In this document: one piece after another, positions 1 through 8,305 of the stretch | Numbering within the stretch: the stretch's first letter is position 1 | Layout of the letters: every line of letters begins with the position of its first letter | The notes under the pieces: generated by a model | Database searches by the model: none | What the model was told of the DNA's origin: nothing | Seen by the model: the letters and a program-made list of their open reading frames with translations, nothing else | Assembly: GCA_963933115.1 (NCBI GenBank) | Contig: CAWVSL010000019.1 | Coordinates: forward strand, 1 to 44,444 | Direction: 5' to 3' | DNA length: 44,444 bases | Source: JALJPB01 sp963933115 | GTDB taxonomy: Bacteria; Pseudomonadota; Gammaproteobacteria; Enterobacterales; Alteromonadaceae | Translations under genes and position numbers: made by a program

Positions 1-2
1 GT

Positions 3-353
3 GATGCATCAAAATCTCAACAAACCATTGATGGCTTAACTTATTTTGATGATACTAATATTGATGTAGTTATTGATTGGACTACAACAGGTTATTCTGT
101 GTCAATTGATGGCGGTACAACGTTCTACGGCCCTTATCTTGCAATTAATACAGGGACAGCAACAGAAACGTATCAAATCCGTATCGGTAGTTCTTCGAAA
201 GAGTCAGCTAAAGAATTACTAGCTGATGACATCGTGATTGCTGATGAAACAGATTCGACTGTTCTGTCTGAAGACTTTGAAACTTATGTTGCGGATGACG
301 ATCTAAGTACTACTTACGATAGCTCTGCTGAAGCGACTGTTCAAAAAGACTAA
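3..353 (+). CDS. C-terminal part of a secreted polysaccharide-associated protein (cut by window edge)
   Basis: The reading frame is open from base 3 and runs to TAA, so only the last 116 residues are inside the window; the start lies to the left. The visible part is acidic, rich in Thr, Ser and Asp and has no cysteine, as in secreted beta-sandwich modules of marine polysaccharide-degrading enzymes. It contains a strand pattern around IDWTTTGYSVSIDGG and a later LSEDFETY segment that looks like the start of another lectin-like (LamG/concanavalin-type) unit. The nearby uxuA scrap would fit an old uronate or polysaccharide locus. The catalytic domain is not visible, so the enzyme class is unknown. 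Confidence is high that this is coding and low on function. Confidence 0.6.
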   Translation, partial: DASKSQQTIDGLTYFDDTNIDVVIDWTTTGYSVSIDGGTTFYGPYLAINTGTATETYQIRIGSSSKESAKELLADDIVIADETDSTVLSEDFETYVADDDLSTTYDSSAEATVQKD

Positions 354-393
354 TCATCTTGCAATTGTAGATTAATGTTTTAAACATTGTGTT

Positions 394-425
394 AAAAATG
401 CCGCTTATTAATAGCGGCATTTTTT
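394..425 (+). terminator. Rho-independent terminator after the first gene
   Basis: The arms ATGCCGCT and AGCGGCAT form an 8-bp stem with a 7-nt loop, extended by A/T pairs and followed by a run of seven T. It lies 40 bp after the stop codon of the partial gene. The A-rich left flank could also make it work in the other direction. Confidence 0.85.
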
Positions 426-800
426 TGTTCTTATTTTGTAGACCAAAGCGTGCTATTTGAATGCGACTTTCGCTCTTTTTAAAGTGATAAAGAACAAAAT
501 ATCTATTTTTAGTCTTTTATCTTTTTCGTGTTTAGCGAGTTTTTTTAAATATCTAGCTGTAAGCATTTGAACAAATAGGTGAATGAAAATAACAGACCTT
601 AGATCAAGCTTTTAGAGCGCTTGAGATAATTCAATGAAAGACAACCATACAATAAAGAAGTCTTTATACCGTACCTGAAAGATCGGTCAACTGATCGTCC
701 AAAATTGTTAACTGATCAGTATTAGACCCTAGAAGATAATATAAAATATTAGTACGGCAAACTTTTGTTGGCCAAATCTTAATGCGTAACCCCCATTGGG
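426..800. other. Non-coding stretch, no gene seen
   Basis: No convincing reading frame in either direction. The only notable sequence is two related half-sites near 683-720, ending in a perfect 10-bp palindrome ACTGATCAGT at 711-720. This could be a leftover operator of the lost uronate gene to its right, but nothing confirms it. Confidence 0.4.
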
Positions 801-1019
801 TCATTGAAATTTTGAATCCGTTCGAGTCCAATCAATTACTGGCATAAAATTATAACAAATTTTTTTAATTCCACATTTTGCTAGGTTTTCCATTGAGGCA
901 ATCCAAGCATTTACATAGCGTTGATTATTTTCGCGGCCTAACTTGATATCTTCATGTACAGGAATACTTTCAACAACAGACCAAACGAGAGACGATTTAA
1001 TATTATTGTCATTTTTAAT
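801..1019 (-). pseudogene. uxuA: Fragment of mannonate dehydratase
   Basis: On the minus strand this stretch encodes about 60 residues clearly from the N-terminal third of UxuA. The motifs WSVVESIPVHEDIK, NLAKCGIKKICYNFMPV and DWTRTD line up with roughly residues 57-116 of the E. coli enzyme. Homology stops after DWTRTD near base 816 and the frame ends with TGA at 801-803. There is no start codon, and the remaining roughly 280 residues, including the metal site, are missing. UxuA dehydrates D-mannonate to 2-keto-3-deoxygluconate in hexuronate catabolism; this scrap cannot do so. It abuts the truncated integrase directly, so the junction looks like a recombination scar. Confidence 0.85.
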
Positions 1020-1500
1020 TCACAAAAAAGGCCTCTCAAAGCTATCAATATCACTGACCTTTAGGGACACCACTTCACTGACGCGTAAACCAGAGCCATA
1101 AGCGACAGCTAACGCCGCTTTGTATTTAGGGTGTGCTGTACAGAACATAAAGCGTTTAGCTTCTTCTAAACTTAATACTACGGGTAACTTACGTGCAACC
1201 GTCACAGGACAAACTCGTGTAACCACTTCAGGTTTGTCTAAGGTTATCTGGAAGAAGAACTTTAATGCCGTAAGCGTGGCATTAACGGTAATACCCGAAA
1301 CACCGTGATTAACCATGAAAAGTTGACACTCACGTAACTACTCTTGGGTGGTTGTTTTAGGTGAGCGTTGTAAATAGTCACAGAGTTTATTCACACCACG
1401 GATATACGCAATTTGTGTTTTAGTGGCGAGTTTACGCATAATCATGTCTTCGTTAAACCGTTTGCGTAGTTGTGCTGAAAAGTATGGGCTGATGTTCATA
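1020..1500 (-). pseudogene. Broken tyrosine recombinase (integrase), IS91-associated type
   Basis: Reading begins at ATG 1500-1498, 8 nt after a GGAG ribosome site. The N-terminal core-binding domain is recognisable (LATKTQIAYIRGVNKLCDYL) but is broken by an in-frame TAG at about residue 54. Reading resumes in the same frame through TLTALKFFFQITL, RKLPVVLSLEEAKRF and GSGLRVSEVVSLKVSDID, where the first catalytic arginine sits. The protein then ends after a few unrelated residues; the HxxR motif and catalytic tyrosine are absent. The family resembles the short integrases often found beside IS91-type transposases. The nonsense codon and the C-terminal truncation both argue for a dead gene. Confidence 0.85.
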
Positions 1501-1650
1501 GGGTATTCTCCAATCTAAGGTGAGGCGACATGCCTCAAACTTAGTGTAGGAAAAAGTGAATGTGTTATAGGGATGAACGGTGCTTGCCAAACACACCATT
1601 ACCGCGGAGCGGTTTAGTTCAAAGTGGCAAAAGTTAGCGTTCTGAGATGG

Positions 1651-1693
1651 AATATTAAAGGCAGCAATGAGTCTTAACACTGCCTTTAATATT
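1651..1693. repeat. 14-bp perfect inverted repeat with a 15-nt loop
   Basis: AATATTAAAGGCAG at 1651-1664 is the exact reverse complement of CTGCCTTTAATATT at 1680-1693. There is no T-run typical of a terminator. It lies between the broken integrase and the broken resolvase, so it may be part of an old mobile-element end or recombination site. Confidence 0.7.
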
Positions 1694-1765
1694 TAATTTA
1701 CCCCTGACAATTCTAATCGTTAGATAAAGTCTGCGATAACGTATCCTAAGCATTGTATTATAGGC

Positions 1766-1963
1766 CTATGGGAGCAGCTCATTTAAAATAGTGGTTACTA
1801 AAGTAAATCTATCTTGTTCCCCTTCATTTGCCTTCACAAATTTGAATTTGTTTGGTGGCACCATTTTATAGACTGCGGGTTGTTTTTGATTATCTAATCC
1901 TGCTCCCTCCGTTGACTGTTCACTAGTGGAAACTCTACAATAGGACAATATTATTTTATTCAT
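1766..1963 (-). pseudogene. Truncated serine recombinase (resolvase/invertase) N-terminus
   Basis: The 65-residue product begins with IILSYCRVSTSEQSTEGAGLDNQ, the classic N-terminus of serine site-specific recombinases; the serine in YCRVSTSEQ is the nucleophile. After about residue 27 the sequence no longer resembles the family, and it ends at residue 65 against the usual 180 or more. The arginines of the catalytic pocket and the DNA-binding domain are missing. It starts 13 bp from the ettA start and reads away from it, so a recombination breakpoint lies at the ettA promoter. Confidence 0.7.
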
Positions 1964-1976
1964 TTAAGGTTCCAAT

Positions 1977-3659
1977 ATGGCTCAGCCACTTCCAGATAAA
2001 TTCATCATGACGATGAATAGAGTATCAAAAGTAATCTCTACTTCCAAACGTACAATTTTAAAAGATATTTCTCTTTCCTTTTTCCCAGGCGCTAAAATCG
2101 GTGTATTAGGTTTAAATGGCTCGGGTAAGTCTACCTTACTTCGGATTATGGCGGGTGTTGATAAAGAGTTTGAAGGTGATGCGGTTGCTTTAGCGGGCAC
2201 TAAAATTGGTTATTTGCCACAAGAACCTCAACTTGATGAAAATCAAACAGTGCGCGAATCAGTGGAAGAAGCAGTTTCGACAGTTAAAAATGCCATGGCA
2301 CGTTTAGACCAAGTCTATAGCGATTACGCCGAAGAAGATGCTGATTTTGATGCATTAGCAAAAGAACAAGGCGAATTAGAAGATATTATTAACGCAAATG
2401 ATGGTCATAATATTGATAATGTTCTTGAACGTGCTGCCGACGCTTTACGCCTTCCACCTTGGGAACAGAAAATAAATGTATTAAGTGGTGGTGAACGCCG
2501 CCGTGTTGCGCTTTGTCGTTTACTACTACAAAAGCCTGACATGCTCTTACTTGATGAACCAACCAACCATTTAGACGCAGAATCTGTCGCTTGGCTAGAA
2601 CGTTTCTTGCATGATTACCCCGGTACAGTAGTAGCAATCACCCATGATAGATATTTCTTAGATAATGTGGCTGGCTGGATTTTAGAGCTCGATAGAGGGC
2701 ACGGTATTCCTTATGAAGGAAACTATTCATCGTGGTTAGAACAAAAAAATGCCCGTCTTGAGCAAGAAAGTAAAAGTGAATCCGCATTACAAAGAACGAT
2801 TAAACAAGAGCTTGAATGGGTCCGTTCAAACCCTAAAGCTCGCCAGTCTAAAAGTAAAGCCCGTATGGCGCGTTTTGAAGAACTTAATAGTCAAGATCAT
2901 CAAAAGCGTAACGAAACTAACGAGCTCTATATTCCACCTGGCCCACGCTTAGGTGATAATGTATTAGATGTTAGTAACTTAACAAAATCATTTGACGACA
3001 GAGTGTTAATTGATAATTTAAGTTTTAGTGTACCTAAAGGGGCAATTGTTGGCATTATCGGTCCAAATGGTGCAGGTAAATCAACATTATTTAAAATAAT
3101 GTCAGGTAGTGAGCAACCCGATTCAGGTAAAGTTGTTTTAGGAGATACGGTTAAACTAGCCAGTGTTGACCAATTCCGTGATGATATGGACAACAGTAAA
3201 ACTGTTTACCAAGAGATTTCGCAAGGCCTTGATATATTACAAATTGGTACCTTTGAAATCCCAAGTCGTGCTTATGTTAGTCGCTTTAATTTTAAAGGTA
3301 ACGATCAGCAAAAAATCATCGGTGACCTATCAGGTGGTGAACGCAATCGTGTGCATTTGGCTAAATTAGTACAAACCGGGGGTAATGTATTATTACTCGA
3401 TGAACCAACCAATGATTTAGATGTTGAAACATTGAGAGCCTTAGAAGAAGCTTTGTTAGAATTCCCTGGTTGCGCAATGGTTATCTCTCATGACCGTTGG
3501 TTCCTTGATCGTATCGCTACTCATATATTAGATTACCGTGACGAAGGTAAAATAAACTTTTATGAAGGTAATTTCACCGATTATGAAGAGTGGCTTAAGA
3601 AAACCTTAGGCCCTGCGGCAGTGCAACCCCATAGAATTAAATACAAAAAAATTAGCTAG
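1977..3659 (+). CDS. ettA: Energy-dependent translational throttle protein EttA (ABC-F ATPase)
   Basis: A 560-residue soluble ABC-F protein that binds the ribosomal E site and gates the first elongation steps according to ATP/ADP level. Two ATPase domains are present. The first has Walker A GLNGSGKST, signature LSGGERRRVAL and Walker B LLLDEPTNHLD; the second has GPNGAGKST, LSGGERNRVHL and LLLDEPTNDLD. The linker around residues 250-320 carries WVRSNPKARQSKSKARMARFEEL as in E. coli EttA, and the arm region follows Walker A of the first domain. Length matches the family (555 in E. coli). Start is ATG after AAGG. A terminator follows. The upstream neighbour is a recombinase fragment only 13 bp away, so the promoter context may be altered. 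Confidence 0.97.
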   Translation: MAQPLPDKFIMTMNRVSKVISTSKRTILKDISLSFFPGAKIGVLGLNGSGKSTLLRIMAGVDKEFEGDAVALAGTKIGYLPQEPQLDENQTVRESVEEAVSTVKNAMARLDQVYSDYAEEDADFDALAKEQGELEDIINANDGHNIDNVLERAADALRLPPWEQKINVLSGGERRRVALCRLLLQKPDMLLLDEPTNHLDAESVAWLERFLHDYPGTVVAITHDRYFLDNVAGWILELDRGHGIPYEGNYSSWLEQKNARLEQESKSESALQRTIKQELEWVRSNPKARQSKSKARMARFEELNSQDHQKRNETNELYIPPGPRLGDNVLDVSNLTKSFDDRVLIDNLSFSVPKGAIVGIIGPNGAGKSTLFKIMSGSEQPDSGKVVLGDTVKLASVDQFRDDMDNSKTVYQEISQGLDILQIGTFEIPSRAYVSRFNFKGNDQQKIIGDLSGGERNRVHLAKLVQTGGNVLLLDEPTNDLDVETLRALEEALLEFPGCAMVISHDRWFLDRIATHILDYRDEGKINFYEGNFTDYEEWLKKTLGPAAVQPHRIKYKKIS

Positions 3660-3691
3660 CTATTTTATGTAGAATATAACTAAATCAATAA

Positions 3692-3730
3692 AGTAGGCAT
3701 CTTAGTACATATTTAAGGTGCCTTTTTTTT
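3692..3730 (+). terminator. Rho-independent terminator of ettA
   Basis: AGGCATCTTA and TAAGGTGCCT pair over 10 bp with one G-U, with an 8-nt loop and eight T residues after it. It starts about 35 bp after the ettA stop. Confidence 0.85.
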
Positions 3731-3781
3731 AAACTAAAGCTATGCTAGGGGAACCTGTTTATTGACATAGATTCTGTTTAA

Positions 3782-4105
3782 ATGGAAAATAAACGACAGT
3801 TCACACGTATATTGTTCTCAATTACAGCAAAATTAGAAGTTGAGGAACACACTTATCCTGTTTTGGTTCACGATATATCGTTTAACGGAGCACTTATAAG
3901 TTCTCCCGGTAATAAAGAATCCTTTATAGGGAAGTCTGGCAAATTAAGTTTTCAGCTTGTTGATGATAAGTCTGAGGTAACCGCGCATATTTCCATTGTC
4001 CATGAAAATGAATATGAAATAGGCCTGCGATTCAATTCTATCGATATTGATGGTGTTGCGCATTTAAGGCGTTTAATTGAGCTCAATTACAAATCCAGGC
4101 GATAA
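3782..4105 (+). CDS. PilZ domain protein (likely cyclic-di-GMP binding)
   Basis: A 107-residue single-domain protein. The two PilZ signature parts are visible: an RxxxR motif at residues 5-9 (RQFTR) and D-x-S-x-x-G (DISFNG) near residue 42. Both contact cyclic-di-GMP in known PilZ proteins. There is no membrane segment, so it should act in the cytoplasm as an effector on motility, surface attachment or polysaccharide export; the target cannot be told from context. No clear ribosome site precedes the ATG: AGGGGA lies about 30 bp upstream and the 20 bp before the start are T/A rich, so translation may be weak or the mRNA leader short. Confidence 0.88.
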   Translation: MENKRQFTRILFSITAKLEVEEHTYPVLVHDISFNGALISSPGNKESFIGKSGKLSFQLVDDKSEVTAHISIVHENEYEIGLRFNSIDIDGVAHLRRLIELNYKSRR

Positions 4106-4218
4106 ATAGCCATTAACTGAAGCATTCTCTCAGTTAAGTCGTATAGCTTAATTGGCATACTTTATGAGAACACTTCAACTTATTATGAATTTTATCAAAG
4201 CTTATCAAAGGAATAACT

Positions 4219-4719
4219 ATGAATCATATTGTACTTTCATTTATTGGCCAAGACCAAGCTGGCTTAGTAAATACTTTATCCAACACTATTCAAAAACATC
4301 AGGGTAATTGGCAAACCAGTAGCATGCATCACGTATCAGGATTATTTGCTGGTATTATTGAAATTGCGGTGGAAGAGAGTCATTTACAAAACTTAGTCTC
4401 TGCATTAAAGGAGATTAAAACATTAAATTGCCAAATTGAAATTGCAGCGCCTAACACTGAAAGACAAGTGGCTAACTTAGTATTAGAACTGACAGCAAAT
4501 GACCGTTACGGCATAGTTCAAGATATTTCATCCGTAATCCATGAGCAAGGTGGTAACTTAATTAAGTTGGTAAGCACGCAAGAAAGTGCCGCTTACAGCG
4601 GACAACTGATGTTTAAAGCAAAGGCAAAGGTCTGTGTTAATGACAAAAATATCGACAATTTAGTTAGCGCAATAGAAAGTATTGCTGACGATATTATGGT
4701 TGATATTTTAAGAGATTAG
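4219..4719 (+). CDS. Tandem ACT-domain protein, GcvR family
   Basis: A 166-residue protein made of two ACT domains. The first starts IVLSFIGQDQAGLVNTLSNTI and the second LVLELTANDRYGIVQDISSVIHEQGGNL; both show the [GN]xDrxGlv pattern that binds amino acids. The architecture is that of GcvR, which in E. coli binds glycine and blocks GcvA activation of the glycine-cleavage operon. No gcv genes are in the window, so the partner is unknown. Start is ATG 8 nt after an AAAGGAAT ribosome site. Confidence 0.85.
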   Translation: MNHIVLSFIGQDQAGLVNTLSNTIQKHQGNWQTSSMHHVSGLFAGIIEIAVEESHLQNLVSALKEIKTLNCQIEIAAPNTERQVANLVLELTANDRYGIVQDISSVIHEQGGNLIKLVSTQESAAYSGQLMFKAKAKVCVNDKNIDNLVSAIESIADDIMVDILRD

Positions 4720-4777
4720 TTTGTGAAAATTTAAAAAGTCATCAGCTAGCCTCAACAAGGGGCTTATTGAGATGTTT

Positions 4778-6772
4778 TTATTTTATTGAACCGATAATAA
4801 AGTCTAAAACGGCATCACCTGAAGGTTGATAGGTTAAATCAAATAAAGGCCGAGGTTTGGCAATCATCCCCCTTTCAACGATTTCATTGGTTACGTTAAA
4901 ATCTAAGGTACCAATTTTTCCCACTAAAAGATTATCAATTGGATTATCCTTTGCTAAATTAAGGACATCCCTAAAGCCCTTTAAATAAAGATAATCTTTG
5001 GTAAAGCCCCCCCCTCGATAGACACGTGTGGTTAAGGTGAAGACAAAGTTTTTTTCAAGGTCAAATTCGTTCATTAGAGTATGATAAGTTTTAACAAAAT
5101 CACCCTGCTCTAACATGTATTGAACGGCGATAACCCGCAACGCTACGGTTTGTAATCGCTGAATAGTTAAACTCCCTGAGCGATATTCAGCATAAAGCGC
5201 CAGCCCTTCTTGGGTATGAGTATTACCTGTTAACCCTAAGCTAAAAACCTTCAACGGATACTTTTTGGCATTAATGGTGGTTAACATATGAATACCAAGC
5301 TCGTGATAAGCAAAGGCATGAAGTTCTTTTTGAGTAAATACAGCATCCTTATTAATTAGTAATAATGCTTTTTCATTATTTACCATAGCTTTTGCGACAA
5401 TTTTTGATGATTTTTCAATTCTACAAATCAGTTCCCATTTTTGGGCTTGCTCTTTGAAATACTCTACCGCTGCATCCGCATTAAAGGTTTTAACCTCTCC
5501 ACCATCATATTCACAAGTTAGATGAAGTAAAAAACGTGCATTAGCGATATCAATATGACTAGGTTCACCATAATATTTGAGTGAATTATAAACAAAGTCA
5601 TCGGTACCTATGGTCGTCAATAAATCTATTTTACTCGCTAAGTTATCAATAACATGCCGATACAGTTGCTGAATATCGGCATCATTAACCTCTTCAACTG
5701 GCAGTTTATATAGCTGTTCCCTAAATTTATAGGTATTAATATCGAGTTGTTTGTAGTGAAAGTTTGGTAAAATATAGCTGTTTTTTTTGAAAAAAAGATT
5801 ACGTTGTACCGATAAATTAATTGGATTGATGAAGTTTAATGTTTCAATACTTTTACAAAGGCTAAAAAGTTTATGATCTAGGACTAACACTTCTTTACTG
5901 ATGGTTGACGAAAGCACGTCGGCTTTTTGTGTCTTCTTCTTCTTACCGTAGCGCCTAACAAAAAAAGCAGCCGTTTCACTAAGCGCATTTTTAAAGCCCG
6001 CTTTGAGTTCTTCAAGCACCAGAGGGTAAAGATCTCCTGAAAATTCATCCATAAAGATTTTTTTCACTTCGATGGGAAGCACTAAAGTATTATCAAAATG
6101 AGCATTTACATGGGTGATCAAATAACCTCGGCCATGAAACACTTCATCAGTGGCCGCGCGAACATCAACATTAGGTAAGGTTATAAGATTGAGTTTTTTT
6201 TCACATTGGCCAACGACATTTCCCCAGCGTTCAACATCTATTTGGGCTGTGCCAATATTAAACGTTGGTGTGTGTTTTTCAATTCGATTATAATTGTATG
6301 AATGAATATCGAAAACGATGGCGTTGTTAAATAGCTTTTCGATAACGGTAATAATAGCTTCCAGTACATTGTAAAAAGACTGATGTTTGCTATGACTTTT
6401 CAACCGTTGCTTTTGACTTAACGGTTTTTCCCAAACTTGTTTATTCCATGCCGTTTTAAAGTAAGTTGATAAAGCTTTCGCTCGATTAAGATCATATTCA
6501 AATCGAGAATCATTGCCGATAAGTTGGATCGGAAACGAAGAAATAAGCTTGTCTGTATAAGGGTCTTCTTCATAAAAACGTTCTTCTTTAGATAATAAAA
6601 ACGATTTTTCAAGTTCAGAGCGAAGTCTATGGCCATTATGGATAGCAGTACAGATTATTGGTGCGTATTCTTCAATTTTAATGATAAATCCGCCAGACTC
6701 TACTTCGGCATGGAAGCACTCCCCTTTATGAATGAATGCAATACATTCTTTTTCAGATAATATGAGCATCAT
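4778..6772 (-). CDS. Fusion: N-formylglutamate amidohydrolase-like domain plus DUF1704 metallopeptidase (QEGLA protein)
   Basis: A 664-residue cytoplasmic protein with two modules. Residues 1-260 resemble N-formylglutamate amidohydrolases (IICTAIHNGH, an FDIHSY motif near 155 and a downstream FNIGT). Residues 300-650 are DUF1704, with the zinc motif HELGIH followed by TQEGLALYAEY, the QEGLA motif that names the family. DUF1704 is related to the animal MATCAP tyrosine carboxypeptidases, so removal of a C-terminal or amide-linked amino acid is plausible. The gene overlaps the 3' end of the ATP-grasp gene by 20 bp, implying translational coupling. The substrate is unknown. The database label 'flavohemoglobin expression-modulating' is only a name here, as no hmp gene is nearby. 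Confidence 0.88.
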   Translation of the reverse strand: MMLILSEKECIAFIHKGECFHAEVESGGFIIKIEEYAPIICTAIHNGHRLRSELEKSFLLSKEERFYEEDPYTDKLISSFPIQLIGNDSRFEYDLNRAKALSTYFKTAWNKQVWEKPLSQKQRLKSHSKHQSFYNVLEAIITVIEKLFNNAIVFDIHSYNYNRIEKHTPTFNIGTAQIDVERWGNVVGQCEKKLNLITLPNVDVRAATDEVFHGRGYLITHVNAHFDNTLVLPIEVKKIFMDEFSGDLYPLVLEELKAGFKNALSETAAFFVRRYGKKKKTQKADVLSSTISKEVLVLDHKLFSLCKSIETLNFINPINLSVQRNLFFKKNSYILPNFHYKQLDINTYKFREQLYKLPVEEVNDADIQQLYRHVIDNLASKIDLLTTIGTDDFVYNSLKYYGEPSHIDIANARFLLHLTCEYDGGEVKTFNADAAVEYFKEQAQKWELICRIEKSSKIVAKAMVNNEKALLLINKDAVFTQKELHAFAYHELGIHMLTTINAKKYPLKVFSLGLTGNTHTQEGLALYAEYRSGSLTIQRLQTVALRVIAVQYMLEQGDFVKTYHTLMNEFDLEKNFVFTLTTRVYRGGGFTKDYLYLKGFRDVLNLAKDNPIDNLLVGKIGTLDFNVTNEIVERGMIAKPRPLFDLTYQPSGDAVLDFIIGSIK

Positions 6773-7790
6773 CTATCGCCTTTCTGAATTCATTTTTACG
6801 TTGGGCAAGGGCCTCTTTAGCATTGACAACGCTTTCAACAAAGTCGATAACCTTTCTTTGCAATTTCACATTATTTAATTTATTAATCCGCATTATTCCT
6901 CCTGGGCTTTGAACATTAACTTCAATAAGCTTTTCATTAATGACATCAATACCAACAAAATATAAGCCATCACGCACTAATTTAGGACCAATATGCTTAC
7001 ACAGTGCTTTTTCATTCTTAGTTAAGGTGTGTTTAACAACCGTTCCGCCAGCATGGATATTTGAACGTACTTCGTTTGAAGCTGGCACACGCTTCATCGC
7101 CCCAATAGGCTCACCATTTAGCATCAATATACGCACATCACCTTGTTCAGCGCCTTCCACATATTCTTGTAAAATAACGTAATTCCCGCCTTTGCCACTA
7201 TTTATATAAAACTCTAATAATGAATGGAAACTCTTCTGTGCATGCTTTTCAACTAAAATAACCCCCTGCCCACCGTAACCATCTAATGGTTTCATGATCA
7301 TTCTTCCTGACACTGACTCGCGTAACACGTCAACTAAGTATTCCGGTGTTTTAGAAACATGCGTTACGGGGATAAATGTATTCTTGGGATCATCAAATGA
7401 TGCGGTATATAATTTGGTATTGGCAATACGTAAACCATCAATGTCATTCATGATAAAAACATCTTCACGAACAGAATCAAGGAAGTTCAGGGTAATGGGA
7501 TTTAATGGTGGGTTATCGCGCATAATAATCGCGTCAAAACCGGCAAGCGGCAATTGAGATTTTTGAAACCCTGCTTTTTTATAAAATGACATAATATTTA
7601 TTGGTGTCGCTAAGCCTTTTTTAAATACCTGACAAAAAGCACTTGAAACAGAGTCCCTCATCGTTAAATTATGAGGGGTAGCTATAGCAACAGTATGGTC
7701 TCTAGAGACACATTCATGAATAAGTCGCAAGGTGGAGTCGGTCTCAGGATCAATCTTATCCCAAGCATACATCAAAAAAAGAATATTCAT
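6753..7790 (-). CDS. ATP-grasp amino-acid ligase, glutathione-synthase-like
   Basis: A 345-residue ATP-grasp enzyme. The N-terminus MNILFLMYAWDKIDPETDST resembles the GshB pre-ATP-grasp domain. The nucleotide-binding lysine region is RMIMKPLDGYGGQGV, followed by ILQEYVEG, GDVRILMLNGEPIGAMKR and the C-terminal metal site GIDVINEKLIEVNVQSP. These form a carboxylate-amine ligase core. I place the start at ATG 7790, after AAAGG, which matches the family N-terminus; the frame extends further upstream without good support. It is coupled to the DUF1704 fusion downstream. It could be a genuine glutathione synthase, but the pairing with a peptidase and the lack of gshA suggest a dedicated peptide ligase. 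Confidence 0.85.
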   Translation of the reverse strand: MNILFLMYAWDKIDPETDSTLRLIHECVSRDHTVAIATPHNLTMRDSVSSAFCQVFKKGLATPINIMSFYKKAGFQKSQLPLAGFDAIIMRDNPPLNPITLNFLDSVREDVFIMNDIDGLRIANTKLYTASFDDPKNTFIPVTHVSKTPEYLVDVLRESVSGRMIMKPLDGYGGQGVILVEKHAQKSFHSLLEFYINSGKGGNYVILQEYVEGAEQGDVRILMLNGEPIGAMKRVPASNEVRSNIHAGGTVVKHTLTKNEKALCKHIGPKLVRDGLYFVGIDVINEKLIEVNVQSPGGIMRINKLNNVKLQRKVIDFVESVVNAKEALAQRKNEFRKAIDDAHII

Positions 7791-7918
7791 TAATTTGCCT
7801 TTAAGCATGCAAAATTCAACGTAGTCACTCAGAAGTGATGCTATGAAAATCACGGTATGACTAGTTAAAAGAACTAGCCTAGATATAATTATAAGATATT
7901 TTTAAAAACTTATTTAAA

Positions 7919-8158
7919 TTAGTCCCAATCACCGTAGTAGTCATCTTCGAGTTTTCTAAGTCGACGCGCTTCGTGAAGTTCTTCAATTCTTTTTTTAGCA
8001 AGATAATTACGTTTATTACTTTGTTTTGAACTCCTCACTTCGGTTGGTGCGGTATTAAGATCAAAATCCGCGACATTATTACCTAGGTCACTAGGATAGT
8101 TGTTGTTAAATTCTGAATCATCAGAGGACGTTAATTCATATTTGGAATCGATGGTCAT
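7919..8158 (-). CDS. Small charged protein resembling the PA3496 family
   Basis: A 79-residue hydrophilic protein. The first half is acidic and asparagine-rich (low complexity, probably disordered). The C-terminal third, KKRIEELHEARRLRKLEDDYYGDWD, is a basic helix followed by an acidic aromatic tail, which resembles the short PA3496-type proteins of gammaproteobacteria. No signal peptide or membrane segment is seen. It lies downstream of hdfR on the same strand with a 147-bp gap. The family assignment rests on the C-terminal motif alone. The role is unknown. Confidence 0.6.
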   Translation of the reverse strand: MTIDSKYELTSSDDSEFNNNYPSDLGNNVADFDLNTAPTEVRSSKQSNKRNYLAKKRIEELHEARRLRKLEDDYYGDWD

Positions 8159-8305
8159 AGTTATGGCACCAAGAGATAGTGGTATAAAAGCAGATATTCT
8201 CTGTTTTTGGTGCCAAAGAAAAGTAAAAGATTTTTAAGTTAACGATAAAAAAAATTTACTTATAATTATCAATCATTGGTAAGGTAAATAAAGGCTCTCT
8301 CTCGA

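Noticed and set aside
1120..1308. 62-residue plus-strand frame
   Set aside because: Shadow of the integrase pseudogene on the other strand.
7791..7853. Upstream extension of the ATP-grasp gene
   Set aside because: The 21 extra residues do not fit the family N-terminus, and ATG 7790 has its own ribosome site.
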